A stretch of 14,845 nucleotides of DNA. Source: CAZCWX01 sp964502465. Lineage in GTDB: Bacteria > Desulfobacterota > Binatia > Bin18. Of the stretch, positions 1 through 7,624 are shown piece by piece. Both the position numbers and the translations under genes were made by a program. How positions within the stretch are numbered: the stretch's first letter is position 1; every line of letters starts with the position of its first letter. The notes beneath the pieces are model-generated. The model did no database searches. It saw only the letters and a list, made by a program, of their open reading frames with translations, and was not told where the DNA came from. The DNA is taken from assembly GCA_964502465.1 (NCBI GenBank), contig CAZCWX010000371.1:1-14845 (forward strand). Reading direction: 5' to 3'.

Positions 1-1493
1 TTGCACGTGCACCCACGATCGATGACCTTCAACTCCGCACCCCACGGATCACACCACCTGCGGCTCTTGCGGAGATCTGCTCGACGGCAACCTATGACCG
101 GGCCGCGCGTGCGTATGGCAAAGCGTTTCCTGAGATGTTACGCGCGTTCCGCCGTGAGTTTCCTAACCCGCCCGACGTGGTTGCGTATCCTCGGACAGAA
201 GCCGACGTTGTGGCGGTACTCGACTGGTGTTCCCAGGTTCAAGCAGCCGTGATGCCGTTCGGTGGCGGATCGAGTGTGGTCGGAGGAGTCGCACCCCCTA
301 CGAGTGACACATATCGAGGGGCCGTGTCGATCGACCTGAAGAAGCTCGATCGTGTGCTCGAGATCGACAAAACCTCGCGTGCGGCTCGCATCCAGGCTGG
401 CGTATACGGGCCGGCGCTGGAAGACCAGCTACGGCCGCATGGTTATACGCTCAGGCACTATCCTCAGTCATTCGAGTTTTCGAGCTTAGGGGGATGGATC
501 GCGACTCGTTCAGGCGGGCATTTTGCCACGCTCTATACCCACATCGATGAATTTGTCGAATCGCTCCGAGTGGTCACACCGAAGGGGATAGTCGAGACTC
601 GACGCCTCCCTGGATCAGGCGCCGGGCCGAGTCCAGACCGGATGTTTATCGGCTCTGAGGGGACGTTGGGGATCATTACCGAAGCGTGGATGCGCTTGCA
701 GGATCGCCCGGTGTATCGTGCGTCTGCAGCAGTGCGGTTCGAGCGGTTCGAGTCTGGCGTGGCAGCCATGCGAGCCCTCAGCCAGGCCGGACTCTATCCC
801 ACGAACTGCCGGTTGCTCGACCCGGCTGAAGTGGCACGGAACAAAGTGGGAGACGGCACCGGAACGATGCTCATGCTCGGGTTCGAATCCGCCGACCATC
901 CGCTCGATGCCTGGATCAACCGTGCGCTCCAATGCTGCGCCGATCATGGCGGCACCACCCCACAGGGTGTCGTGATTCGTGGCGCCGGGGAAACCGCCGG
1001 CCGGGAGGGTTCGGTTGGTGACTGGCGCGATGCCTTCTTGCGCATGCCGTATCAGTTCGGAACTATCGTCGCCATGGGTGCCATCTTCGACACCACTGAA
1101 AGTGCGATTACCTGGGACCGCTTTGCCGAGTTCCACGCGGGTGTGATGGCAGCAACCCAAAAGGCGCTCGATGAGATGTGTGGAGGTGGCATGCTGTCGT
1201 GCCGCTTTACCCACGTCTATCCAGATGGCCCAGCTCCCTACTACACCTTCTTGGCTTTAGGTCGTCGCGGGAGTGAGTTGGAGCAGTGGCACGCAGTCAA
1301 ATCTGCTGCGTGCGATGCCGTGATCCGCCATGGTGGAACCATTACCCACCATCACGCCGTCGGCCGCATCCATCGGCCCTGGTATGATCGCCAGCGTCCC
1401 GATTTGTTCGCTGCGGCTCTGCGGGCTGCCAAAACTGCGCTTGATCCGCAGGGACTGCTCAATCCTGGAGTCTTGATCGATCCCCACCGTTAA
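1..1493 (+). CDS. FAD-linked oxidase, alkyl-DHAP synthase-like (5' end cut by window)
   Basis: This is a flavin-dependent enzyme of the VAO/PCMH family, closest in motifs to alkyldihydroxyacetonephosphate synthase, which swaps the acyl chain of acyl-DHAP for a fatty alcohol in ether-lipid synthesis. The reading frame is open from base 3 to the TAA at 1491-1493 (496 codons visible), so the gene begins before the window; the ATG at 135 is internal, because family-like sequence (YGKAFPE followed by PPDVVAYPRTEADV) runs across it. The FAD-binding loop PFGGGSSVVGG is at about visible residues 85-95, the second flavin motif GSEGTLGIIT at 217-226, and the C-terminal histidine triplet in THHHAVGR at 449-451, a hallmark of alkyl-DHAP synthases. 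The YPDGPAPYYTF segment also fits that family. Bacterial members include glycolate- or lactate-oxidase-like enzymes, so the substrate is inferred. The crotonyl-CoA reductase gene follows after 20 nt and is probably cotranscribed. Confidence 0.85.
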   Translation, partial: ARAPTIDDLQLRTPRITPPAALAEICSTATYDRAARAYGKAFPEMLRAFRREFPNPPDVVAYPRTEADVVAVLDWCSQVQAAVMPFGGGSSVVGGVAPPTSDTYRGAVSIDLKKLDRVLEIDKTSRAARIQAGVYGPALEDQLRPHGYTLRHYPQSFEFSSLGGWIATRSGGHFATLYTHIDEFVESLRVVTPKGIVETRRLPGSGAGPSPDRMFIGSEGTLGIITEAWMRLQDRPVYRASAAVRFERFESGVAAMRALSQAGLYPTNCRLLDPAEVARNKVGDGTGTMLMLGFESADHPLDAWINRALQCCADHGGTTPQGVVIRGAGETAGREGSVGDWRDAFLRMPYQFGTIVAMGAIFDTTESAITWDRFAEFHAGVMAATQKALDEMCGGGMLSCRFTHVYPDGPAPYYTFLALGRRGSELEQWHAVKSAACDAVIRHGGTITHHHAVGRIHRPWYDRQRPDLFAAALRAAKTALDPQGLLNPGVLIDPHR

Positions 1494-1513
1494 GTCTGAG
1501 AGGAGATCCGTTT

Positions 1514-2899
1514 ATGTCGAGTGAGATGAACGCGATTCGCGACGCCATTATGTCAGGAAAAGCAACACCAGCGGATTATGCCCGGTTGCCTGTTCCACAA
1601 TTGATGCGAGCCATTACGACTCACAAAGACGAAGTCAAAATGTTCGAGGGACTCCAGTCTGCTGAAAAGGATCCGCACAGTAGCCTGCATTGTGACGAGG
1701 TGCCGGTCCCTGAAGTCGGGCCGAACGAAGCCCTGGTGGCGGTCATGGCATCCAGTATCAATTTCAACACCGTCTGGAGCGCGATTTTTGAACCGATCCC
1801 GACCTTCCAGTTTCTCGAACGTGCTGCAAAACGGAGTCCATGGGACAAACGCCACGACCTGCCTTACCATATCATCGGTAGTGACGGCGCTGGGGTGATC
1901 CTCAGAGTTGGCCCAGGAGTCACGCTGTTCAAGCCTGGTGACGAAGTCACCATTCATTGCAACTACGTGGACATGCAAGCGCCAGATGGACACGATGACT
2001 CGATGCTTGATCCTGATCAACGCATTTGGGGGTTCGAGACTAACTTTGGGGGCCTGGCTGAAATTGCCCTCGTACGCGCAAACCAACTGATGCCCAAGCC
2101 TCCCCATCTCGCCTGGGAAGAGGCAGCTTCCATGCCGCTGGTCAATTCGACTTCCTATCGCATGCTGGCAAGTCACAACGGCGTTCAGATCAAACAGGGA
2201 CATATCGTCCTCATTTGGGGAGCGGTGGGCGGACTCGGGGGATTTGCGCTGCAATACGTATTGAACGGTGGGGCATTTCCTATTTGTGTGGTCTCCTCTC
2301 CAGACAAGGTGAAACTGTGTGAAACTATTGGCGCACGATGGGTCATCGACCGTAATGCCGAAGGATATAAATTCTGGAATGAAGACGGAACCCAAAACGT
2401 TCGAGAGTTGCGCCGTTTCGGTCAGAAGATCCGTGATCTCACTGGCGGAGAAGACCCTGATGTGGTCTACGAGCACCCAGGACGGGAAACCTTTGCTGCG
2501 AGCGTCTTTGTTGCCCGGCCAGGGGGGTCTATCGTCACCTGTGCTTCCACCAGCGGCTATAACCACGAGTACGATAACCGCTACTTGTGGATGAATAAGA
2601 AACGCATTATTGGCTCGCACTTTGCAAACTATAGAGAAGCGTGGGAAGCCAACCGCCTGGTGGGCAAACGTGCGATTCACCCATTGCTTTCTGAGCTTTA
2701 TCCGTTAGAGCAGACTGGTGAGGCCGCCTATCGGGTGCATCATAATGTGCAGATCGGCAAGATCGGTGTGCTGTGCCTCGCCCCCCAAGAAGGGCTCGGG
2801 GTAAGTGATGAAGAAGGCCGGAGTCGTCACATCGGGCAGATTAATCTCTACCGCAACGCCATGAAAGGTGAATTCCGTCTGGTGAAAACCGAACCATAA
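1514..2899 (+). CDS. ccr: Crotonyl-CoA carboxylase/reductase
   Basis: This is an NADPH-dependent enoyl-CoA carboxylase/reductase of the MDR superfamily. It converts crotonyl-CoA plus CO2 to (2S)-ethylmalonyl-CoA, used in the ethylmalonyl-CoA pathway or for polyketide extender units. At 461 aa it has family length. The nucleotide-binding motif AVGGLG is at residues 237-242. N85 (in NFNTVW), F174-E175 (in WGFETNFGG) and H369 (in GSHFANY) match, with a constant offset of 4, the CO2-binding residues N81, F170, E171 and H365 that I recall for the Kitasatospora enzyme. This argues for a true carboxylase rather than a plain enoyl-CoA reductase. The start is supported by GAGGAG about 8 nt upstream of the ATG. 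It follows the FAD-linked oxidase gene by 20 nt, suggesting one transcript. Related acyl-CoA substrates such as longer 2-enoyl-CoAs are possible. Confidence 0.93.
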   Translation: MSSEMNAIRDAIMSGKATPADYARLPVPQLMRAITTHKDEVKMFEGLQSAEKDPHSSLHCDEVPVPEVGPNEALVAVMASSINFNTVWSAIFEPIPTFQFLERAAKRSPWDKRHDLPYHIIGSDGAGVILRVGPGVTLFKPGDEVTIHCNYVDMQAPDGHDDSMLDPDQRIWGFETNFGGLAEIALVRANQLMPKPPHLAWEEAASMPLVNSTSYRMLASHNGVQIKQGHIVLIWGAVGGLGGFALQYVLNGGAFPICVVSSPDKVKLCETIGARWVIDRNAEGYKFWNEDGTQNVRELRRFGQKIRDLTGGEDPDVVYEHPGRETFAASVFVARPGGSIVTCASTSGYNHEYDNRYLWMNKKRIIGSHFANYREAWEANRLVGKRAIHPLLSELYPLEQTGEAAYRVHHNVQIGKIGVLCLAPQEGLGVSDEEGRSRHIGQINLYRNAMKGEFRLVKTEP

Positions 2900-2907
2900 C
2901 CGTGAAA

Positions 2908-2948
2908 CGTAATCGCGATGCGTGATCCGTCTAGAATCACGTATTACG
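2908..2948. repeat. Imperfect intergenic palindrome with CGTAAT ends
   Basis: The 99-bp gap between the reductase and acetyltransferase genes contains an inverted repeat. The outer arms are CGTAAT (2908-2913) and ATTACG (2943-2948); the inner arms are CGTGAT (2921-2926) and ATCACG (2936-2941), around a 9-nt loop. Related words (ACGCATGACG, ACGCC) continue to about 2970, giving a degenerate, repeat-rich look. There is no T-tract, so a classical terminator is unlikely. It is probably a dispersed REP-like repeat. Confidence 0.55.
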
Positions 2949-2998
2949 CATGACGAGTCACGCCTTACGCCCTCATATCCTTACTGAGAGATCGATCA

Positions 2999-3493
2999 AT
3001 GCCCCAAGTGACAATCCGCCCGGCTCTTCCGACCGATGTTGAGACAATTCTCAGATTCATCAAAGGTCTCGCTGAATTCGAGCACGAGCCGGATGCAGTC
3101 AAAACGACGCCAGCAGATTTGTTGCGAGACGGCTTTGGCGAGCATCCCAAGTTTGAGGTGCTCATCGCCGAATTGGACAGCACCCCTGTCGGGTTTGCGC
3201 TCTTTTTTCACACCTATTCAACATGGGAAGGGCGTCCCGGCTTGTACCTTGAGGATATCTTTGTGGTCGAACCCGCCCGTGGGGCGGGAGTCGGGCACAA
3301 GTTAATGGCGGCACTGGCTGCGATCGCGGTTGCCCGTGGCTGTGCACGCCTGGAACTCGCGGTGCTGCATTGGAACCCTGCACGCGAGTTTTATCATCGC
3401 CTCGGCATGGCCCATATGGATCAATGGCTGCCGTATCGGCTGACTGGAGACGCACTCCATGCTCTCGCAGCAGAAGCAGAGGAATGGGAATAG
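2999..3493 (+). CDS. GNAT N-acetyltransferase, SSAT-like
   Basis: This is a 164-aa GCN5-related acetyltransferase that transfers acetyl from acetyl-CoA to an amine. Its pattern most resembles spermidine/spermine (diamine) N1-acetyltransferases. The order is typical: N-terminal IRPALPTDVETIL (about 6-18), STWEGRPGLYLEDIFV (74-89), the acetyl-CoA pyrophosphate loop RGAGVG (94-99), then WNPAREFYHRLGM (125-137), with Y132 at the position of the general acid in this family, and a C-terminal YRLTGDALHALA segment as in SSATs. A weak GAGAG lies about 8 nt before the ATG. It follows the reductase gene by 99 bp across a palindrome, so it may have its own transcript. The polyamine substrate is inferred from motif resemblance; other small amines or thialysine are alternatives. 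Confidence 0.85.
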   Translation: MPQVTIRPALPTDVETILRFIKGLAEFEHEPDAVKTTPADLLRDGFGEHPKFEVLIAELDSTPVGFALFFHTYSTWEGRPGLYLEDIFVVEPARGAGVGHKLMAALAAIAVARGCARLELAVLHWNPAREFYHRLGMAHMDQWLPYRLTGDALHALAAEAEEWE

Positions 3494-3521
3494 GAGTCTG
3501 CCAAAACTTTTTTACCGAGTC

Positions 3522-3577
3522 GTAGTAGCGACTTTAGTCGCTTGTCAGAAAGCTGAGACGACTGAAGTCGTCACTAC
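3522..3577. repeat. REP-like inverted repeat with self-palindromic arms
   Basis: An imperfect inverted repeat runs from GTAGTAGCGACTTTAGTCGC to GACGACTGAAGTCGTCACTAC. Each arm is itself a short palindrome (GCGACTTTAGTCGC; GACGACTGAAGTCGTC). This nested layout is characteristic of REP or MITE-type dispersed elements. It lies in the 231-bp gap after the acetyltransferase gene and before the permease remnant; the rest of the gap holds only the short hairpin at 3650-3673. Confidence 0.65.
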
Positions 3578-3649
3578 AGACCGAGAAATTGATTCCCGAC
3601 AGAGTAAGAGATCTCCTCTCACGGGCACTTCCACACGAGAGCGACACAT

Positions 3650-3673
3650 TTCCCTTCTCTTGCGAGAGGGGAA
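3650..3673. repeat. Short intergenic hairpin (TTCCCTTCTC/GAGAGGGGAA)
   Basis: Two 10-nt arms pair at nine positions plus a G-T, closing a 4-nt TTGC loop. No T-run follows on either strand, so it does not look like an intrinsic terminator. It is probably part of a dispersed CT/GA-rich intergenic repeat. Confidence 0.4.
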
Positions 3674-3724
3674 GAAGAATGGTAGCTTCCTCCAGCTACT
3701 CACTCTCTGTTCTATTTTAGATTT

Positions 3725-4252
3725 ATGGCAACTCGACCCAGCAACCTGACCTATGCGGTCGATGATCTGCCACCGACGGGTCAATTGGTCCTCCTCGGAC
3801 TGCAGCAGGTCTGCCTCATTGCGATTTACCTGGTGATTGTTGTGATCGTCGTCCGTGCAGCACAGGCGCCGCACGCCGTGGCCCAGAGTGCGGTGAGTTG
3901 GGGCATGATCGCTCTGGGTATTGCTGCCATGCTGCAGGCCGTGTGGAAAGGGCCGATTGGCTCCGGCTATCTCGCCCCCTCCGTCCTTTCAGCCATCTAT
4001 TTGCAACCGTCTCTGCTGGCCGTGTCCTAGGGCGGGCTCCCGCTGGTATTCGGTATGACCATCTGTGCTGGTCTGTTTGAGATGGCATTGTCCCGGGTGC
4101 TCCATGCCATGCGAACGATTTTCCCGCCGCTGGTCTGTGGGTTCATCGTCATGGCGGTGGGAATTGAGCTCGGGTTAATCGGCACGAGGCAGTTACTCGA
4201 TGTGAAAGAGGTGGATTCTGGCAACTTTTCCCGTAGCCGTTCACGGTGGTAG
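3725..4252 (+). pseudogene. NCS2 xanthine/uracil permease remnant (in-frame TAG, 3' truncated)
   Basis: The translation matches the N-terminal third of nucleobase:cation symporter-2 permeases. It starts with YAVDDLPPTGQLVLLGLQQ, followed by hydrophobic segments, then GSGYLAPSVLSAIYL. The frame meets TAG at 4028-4030, and family sequence resumes in the same frame immediately after it (GGLPLVFGMTICAGLFEMAL, then FPPLVCGFIVMAVGIELGLI). Homology fades near 4205 and the frame ends at 4250-4252 inside an inverted repeat. About 175 codons survive of a normal 430-500, covering roughly the first four membrane segments. No convincing ribosome binding site precedes the ATG. The intact product would import xanthine, uracil or a related base with protons or sodium. 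A single base error could explain the stop but not the missing C-terminal two thirds. Confidence 0.85.
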
Positions 4253-4274
4253 CAACACCACCGTGAACGGCTAC
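4233..4274. repeat. Perfect 18-bp inverted repeat at the permease break
   Basis: GTAGCCGTTCACGGTGGT (4233-4250) is repeated exactly in reverse complement (4257-4274) around a 6-nt loop. It lies where permease homology ends and 60 bp before the convergent phosphoesterase stop. It may be a dispersed palindromic element, and the transcripts could use it as a stem, but there is no flanking T-tract. Confidence 0.8.
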
Positions 4275-4333
4275 ACGAACTCTTTGTACGTCGTCAGCTT
4301 CTCTGCTCCTGGCCCTTCCGCCGGCCGCAGCCC

Positions 4334-6247
4334 TCATTGGAAGAGTTCGGAGCGGAAGAACGGTGCCGGGCGGCTTTCCATCACCTCAAAGATCTTGGTC
4401 TCTTCGTATTGCTGCCTGTACATATCGATCGTGCGCACCTTGGCTGTATGCACACCGACACCCAGGTCTCTCGGAAGTGCTACCTGCCAGAGATGGTTGG
4501 ACTGCCGCGCCAGCATCAGCTCCGACAGTGGCTGCGGGGCTGCCGGGCCAACCCTCAAACCGCGAAACAGTTCGAAACCCTGGGTTCTGTCGTTCCCGGA
4601 GGTACTTCTTGCCGCATAGCGGTAGCTATACAGTTGCAGTCTGGTGGCAAACGGATCAATGGTATTCTCGGCATTGGCGTCCCGCGTCCGGATAGCGGTT
4701 ATCGGCGCACGATCGTCAAACTGGACGGTCACGACAGAGTTTTTGGAACCATTCCAGACGTTCACCATCAGGAATGTTTTGCCAATCTCACCAACGGTCA
4801 CGATGTTGGTATCTGGCAGGTCGTTCACATTCAGCGGTGGCGTTGGCGTGTGCAGGGTCGGAGGGGGATTGTCCCGCACAAAGGCAACCATGCGGTTGTA
4901 CCACTCCAGATACGTTGGCGATAAGAAGGCAATGGACATCTGGTGCGTGGCAGGCTTGCCGGTTGCCTTGAACCGTTCGGTGTACGTATTGCCAGCAAAT
5001 GCGAAGATCAGATAGCCCCGCGGTGCTCCCAGGCGCTGATAGGACATCGGGATCCCCTCATCCGTAAAGTCTCCCGACCACCAGGAACCACACGCGGCCC
5101 CGGTAATAATTTGCGGAATGGGGGTTGGTTGTCCCCAGCCCGGTTCTTCCTCCCCTGGCACAAAATGCTCCAGGGTGTGCGTGTGGCCACCCAAAGCTAA
5201 GGCCTTGCGGCCTTCCAGCAGGGCGTACACCTCTTCCCGATTATCCACCGAGTGCTGAACCGACCCGCGGTCAATGAAGGATACCAGGGGGATATGCATG
5301 TTCAGCACGATCAGGTAGTCCTGCGGCACATAAGCCAGATCGTTGTGCAGCCATTCCATCTGGACACGATCAATCACGCCATTGTAATTGGGAAGCTGAC
5401 AGAAAGCATGGGCTTCGTCCACAGGGTTACACGGGTATTCCACGGAATTCAGCACCATAAAGTGGACCTTACCGATATTGAAGGAGTAATGGGTTGGGCC
5501 CCACTCCCGCTTAAAGGTATCAAAGGCATGGACATCACCTGGAGCATCGAAGTCGAGATCGTGGTTCCCTGGCACCATATAGAGAGGAGTGTTTGTGGCG
5601 CTCATCACCCGCTTGAAGCGGGGAAGGAGGCTGAGGTCATCCCCTATCACATCGCCTTCGATCATTAAAAATTCAACATCCAGTTCAGCTACTTCTTTCG
5701 CGAGCGTATCACGCACGTACCCTACTTCATTATTGCTATAGGACTGCGTATCTCCCGAGATGACGACCGTGAACTTCTCCTTATACTCACCCCGGATAAG
5801 CGGGAAATTGATGAAAGCAGGTAGTGGACCCGTGGGTGGAAGGCCCCCAAAGCGCTGAATCTCTGGGGGCGAGCCAATGGGTTGATGATGGTAGAAAAAC
5901 TGCGGGATATTGTGCTCGTCTACTGGCACGTCATAGCCCGCCGGTTTGGTGATGAACACCGTCATCTCGTCGCGAGCTGGCAGCCGATACTGCCCTCTGT
6001 CGTCGGTCAACACGACGTGTCTGCCATTCGACACCATGACGTTGGGAATGCCTGGCTCCTCGCGATCAAACCGACCGTTTCTATTCAGATCCTCAAAGAC
6101 CATCCCTTGCACGTGGTGAGGATCGCGGGCCGGGTCGGGACTGACATGGACTGATGCTTTGTAGTCAATCGCCTTGGCATGTGCAAGACCAGAAAAGATC
6201 ATGCCTATCACCATAAGACTCATGACCTGCACACTCACTTTGGGCAT
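4334..6247 (-). CDS. Exported calcineurin-like metallophosphoesterase
   Basis: This is a 637-aa secreted phosphoesterase with a dinuclear metal site of the calcineurin type; the substrate is unknown. The start chosen is the ATG at 6247: AGAGGAA lies just upstream and the product then begins with a good signal peptide (MPKVSVQVMSLMVIGMIF, then AHA-KA at about 22-26). The frame is open to an ATG at 6490, but that would bury the signal peptide 81 residues in. The N-terminal domain has a DLNRNGRFDREEPG calcium-loop-like segment (53-66), typical of these proteins. Metal-site motifs follow in order: GDTQ (165-168), GDVIGD (198-203), GNHD (227-230), H318 and GHTH (354-357). The first motif has Gln where many relatives have His. 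A C-terminal beta-rich domain (about 400-637) matches the calcineurin-like C-terminal domain architecture. It stands alone, convergent with the permease remnant. Confidence 0.9.
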   Translation of the reverse strand: MPKVSVQVMSLMVIGMIFSGLAHAKAIDYKASVHVSPDPARDPHHVQGMVFEDLNRNGRFDREEPGIPNVMVSNGRHVVLTDDRGQYRLPARDEMTVFITKPAGYDVPVDEHNIPQFFYHHQPIGSPPEIQRFGGLPPTGPLPAFINFPLIRGEYKEKFTVVISGDTQSYSNNEVGYVRDTLAKEVAELDVEFLMIEGDVIGDDLSLLPRFKRVMSATNTPLYMVPGNHDLDFDAPGDVHAFDTFKREWGPTHYSFNIGKVHFMVLNSVEYPCNPVDEAHAFCQLPNYNGVIDRVQMEWLHNDLAYVPQDYLIVLNMHIPLVSFIDRGSVQHSVDNREEVYALLEGRKALALGGHTHTLEHFVPGEEEPGWGQPTPIPQIITGAACGSWWSGDFTDEGIPMSYQRLGAPRGYLIFAFAGNTYTERFKATGKPATHQMSIAFLSPTYLEWYNRMVAFVRDNPPPTLHTPTPPLNVNDLPDTNIVTVGEIGKTFLMVNVWNGSKNSVVTVQFDDRAPITAIRTRDANAENTIDPFATRLQLYSYRYAARSTSGNDRTQGFELFRGLRVGPAAPQPLSELMLARQSNHLWQVALPRDLGVGVHTAKVRTIDMYRQQYEETKIFEVMESRPAPFFRSELFQ

Positions 6248-6420
6248 TTTTCCTCTGCTCCTTTTCTTAAGGCCTATCCGAATAGCCACCCAACGGGCTT
6301 GTTGGAACAGGGGAATATCGTGCTTCGACAGAGCCTGCCCTGAGTTTGTCACAGGGGATGAACGCAGGGAGGGGTTGCTGCTTGCTGAGCAGTTATGCGG
6401 ATAGTCACTGAGGGAGCAAC

Positions 6421-6526
6421 AGTCAGCCACCGCCTGAAAGTTTAGCCTCCAGTCAGCACTGTCTGTACAGCCCCACCGATGTGTCGCCAATCGTAAATCA
6501 TTCCCCTCGCATTTTGGTGGCTGACT
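6421..6526. repeat. 11-bp inverted repeat bounding a 106-bp segment
   Basis: AGTCAGCCACC (6421-6431) and GGTGGCTGACT (6516-6526) are exact reverse complements enclosing 84 bp of non-coding DNA. The layout resembles terminal inverted repeats of a miniature element, but I see no target-site duplication in the flanks. Confidence 0.45.
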
Positions 6527-6576
6527 AAATCAGATCACAGGACACTCATACACCTCACGTTATGTGCTGTGCATGG

Positions 6577-6634
6577 AAATCCCCCCCTCTCCTCTCTTTT
6601 CCAAAGGGGGGAAGCGCGCAGCGCGGGGGGATTT
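6577..6634. repeat. GC-rich palindromic intergenic element
   Basis: AAATCCCCCC (6577-6586) pairs with GGGGGGATTT (6625-6634). Between them are a CT-rich tract, AAAGGGGGG and GCGCGCAGCGC. This composition is that of a common class of dispersed intergenic repeat. It lies in the gap between the phosphoesterase start and the flavoprotein stop. Confidence 0.6.
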
Positions 6635-6758
6635 GTGTTAAGGCCTGGGCCAATCTCATGTGGCCCGATTTAGCGCCAATACTGAAAATCAGGGCAGTCA
6701 TTGCCGGCGGTTCATGTGGAGTGGAGCCAGAGCGGCAGCAGAGAGACATGCGTGGCCG

Positions 6759-7382
6759 TTACGGCAAATGCTTGACCGCCTCTTCAAGACGCGCGTCTAA
6801 TTTTTCGGCCTTTTGGGGATCCAGTTTCGTCCGCTGGGCGAGGATCTTTCCCCACGAGTCGCCCTCATACTTATGGAAATGGTCAGCATTCCACAGTTCC
6901 GCACGCTTGAACGATCTGGGGCAGTGGAAAAAACATTCTTCTACTTTTACCTCGATCGCCAGTTGAGCGGGGCGGCCACGAGCACTGAGTCGCTCCAGGA
7001 TCAATGGATCGTCGATAATCTTGGCCTGCCCGTTGATCCGCATGGTCCATTCCTCACCTGGAATGATGAAAAGCAGTCCGATATGAGGATTTTCTATGAT
7101 ATTCGTCAGACTCTGAAACATCTTGTTCCCAGAGCGGTCAGGCAAATACAGGGTGCGTTCGTCAGCAATCTGGATGAACCCCGGCGGATCTCCTTTGGGT
7201 GATGCATCGCAACGTCCTTGCGCATCGGCAGTGGCAACAACCACGAAAGAGCACTGGGCAAGAAACCGGGCTGCCGCTTCGTCTATAAATGGGAGTTTGT
7301 GTTTGACGGTTAATTCATCTGCCGTCCCAAAGCGTGCGCCGAGTTCTTCCGGAGTGCGCAAAGCCGTTTGCGTTTCGTTCAT
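6759..7382 (-). CDS. PNPOx-like FMN-binding flavoprotein
   Basis: This 207-aa protein has the split-barrel fold of the pyridoxamine 5'-phosphate oxidase superfamily and probably binds FMN. Its motif set fits the bacterial PPOX/DR2398-type subfamily rather than PdxH itself. Visible motifs are FVVVATADAQGRCDASPKGD (46-65), PDRSGNKMFQSLTNI (81-95) with NPHIGLLF (98-105) for cofactor and dimer contacts, MRINGQAKI (114-122), and ECFFHCPRSFKRAELW (149-164), a subfamily signature. The ATG at 7382 has a GGGGGG-rich ribosome site about 6 nt upstream. It is divergent from the CoA-transferase gene across 242 bp. The reaction is unknown; oxidative stress or small-molecule reduction roles are only guesses. 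Confidence 0.85.
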   Translation of the reverse strand: MNETQTALRTPEELGARFGTADELTVKHKLPFIDEAAARFLAQCSFVVVATADAQGRCDASPKGDPPGFIQIADERTLYLPDRSGNKMFQSLTNIIENPHIGLLFIIPGEEWTMRINGQAKIIDDPLILERLSARGRPAQLAIEVKVEECFFHCPRSFKRAELWNADHFHKYEGDSWGKILAQRTKLDPQKAEKLDARLEEAVKHLP

Positions 7383-7513
7383 GCTGACCCCCCTTCTTTT
7401 CTCTGCGATTGATGTTGTACCGTACCCACAGGTGTTTTTTTCTTCCTCTCGTTGAAGGAGAACACGACTCTATGAGAAAAGAGATGGTGCCGTCAAGGGA
7501 AAGGCAGCACTGC

Positions 7514-7543
7514 TTTGACAGCAGGGGCACTTTCGCATGATAA
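7514..7543 (+). promoter_or_regulatory. Candidate sigma70-type promoter for the CoA-transferase operon
   Basis: TTGACA (7514-7519), an 18-bp spacer and GATAAT (7538-7543) form a near-consensus promoter about 80 bp upstream of the CoA-transferase ATG. Just downstream, a 7-bp inverted repeat GTCTGTC/GACAGAC (7550-7556 and 7583-7589) overlaps the expected transcript start and leader and could be an operator or leader hairpin. This rests on box matching only. Confidence 0.45.
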
Positions 7544-7624
7544 TGCCTGCGTCTGTCGGGGAAGTGTTGTACGCGCTGTTCTGACAGACACAGGCTCAGG
7601 ACACGTTCAAAAAGGGGGAACATC

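Larger units (their letters stand above)
6248..6758. other. 511-bp intergenic region rich in repeats
   Basis: I see no credible gene here. The region upstream of the phosphoesterase holds a degenerate copy of a CTTCGACAGAGCCTGCCCTG-type repeat near 6333-6365, resembling the element at 11914-12005. It also holds an 11-bp inverted repeat at 6421/6526 and a GC-rich palindrome at 6577-6634. The phosphoesterase promoter must lie here, but I cannot pick convincing -35/-10 boxes. From 6635 to 6758 I see nothing recognisable. Confidence 0.6.

Noticed and set aside
1..252. Open frame on the plus strand at the left edge, in a different frame from the oxidase
   Set aside because: It overlaps the oxidase frame, whose translation has family-like sequence across this stretch (YGKAFPE, PPDVVAYPRTEADV). 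The 83-aa product is low-complexity and resembles no family.
1553..2680. 375-codon open frame antisense to the carboxylase/reductase gene
   Set aside because: It is a mirror of a strongly coding gene with all family motifs. The antisense product has no recognisable domain and no ribosome site.
3650..3673. Intrinsic transcription terminator
   Set aside because: The stem is good but no T-run follows on either strand, and the gene downstream is a remnant.
4028..4030. Recoding of the TAG in the permease (pyrrolysine or readthrough)
   Set aside because: The gene lacks its C-terminal two thirds, so decay is the simpler explanation, and the site is not a known position for a recoded residue in this family.
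7491..7520. Promoter for the minus-strand flavoprotein gene (TTGACG with an ATAGAG-like -10)
   Set aside because: The -35 box is acceptable but the -10 box matches only about half of the consensus, so I did not list it as a feature.
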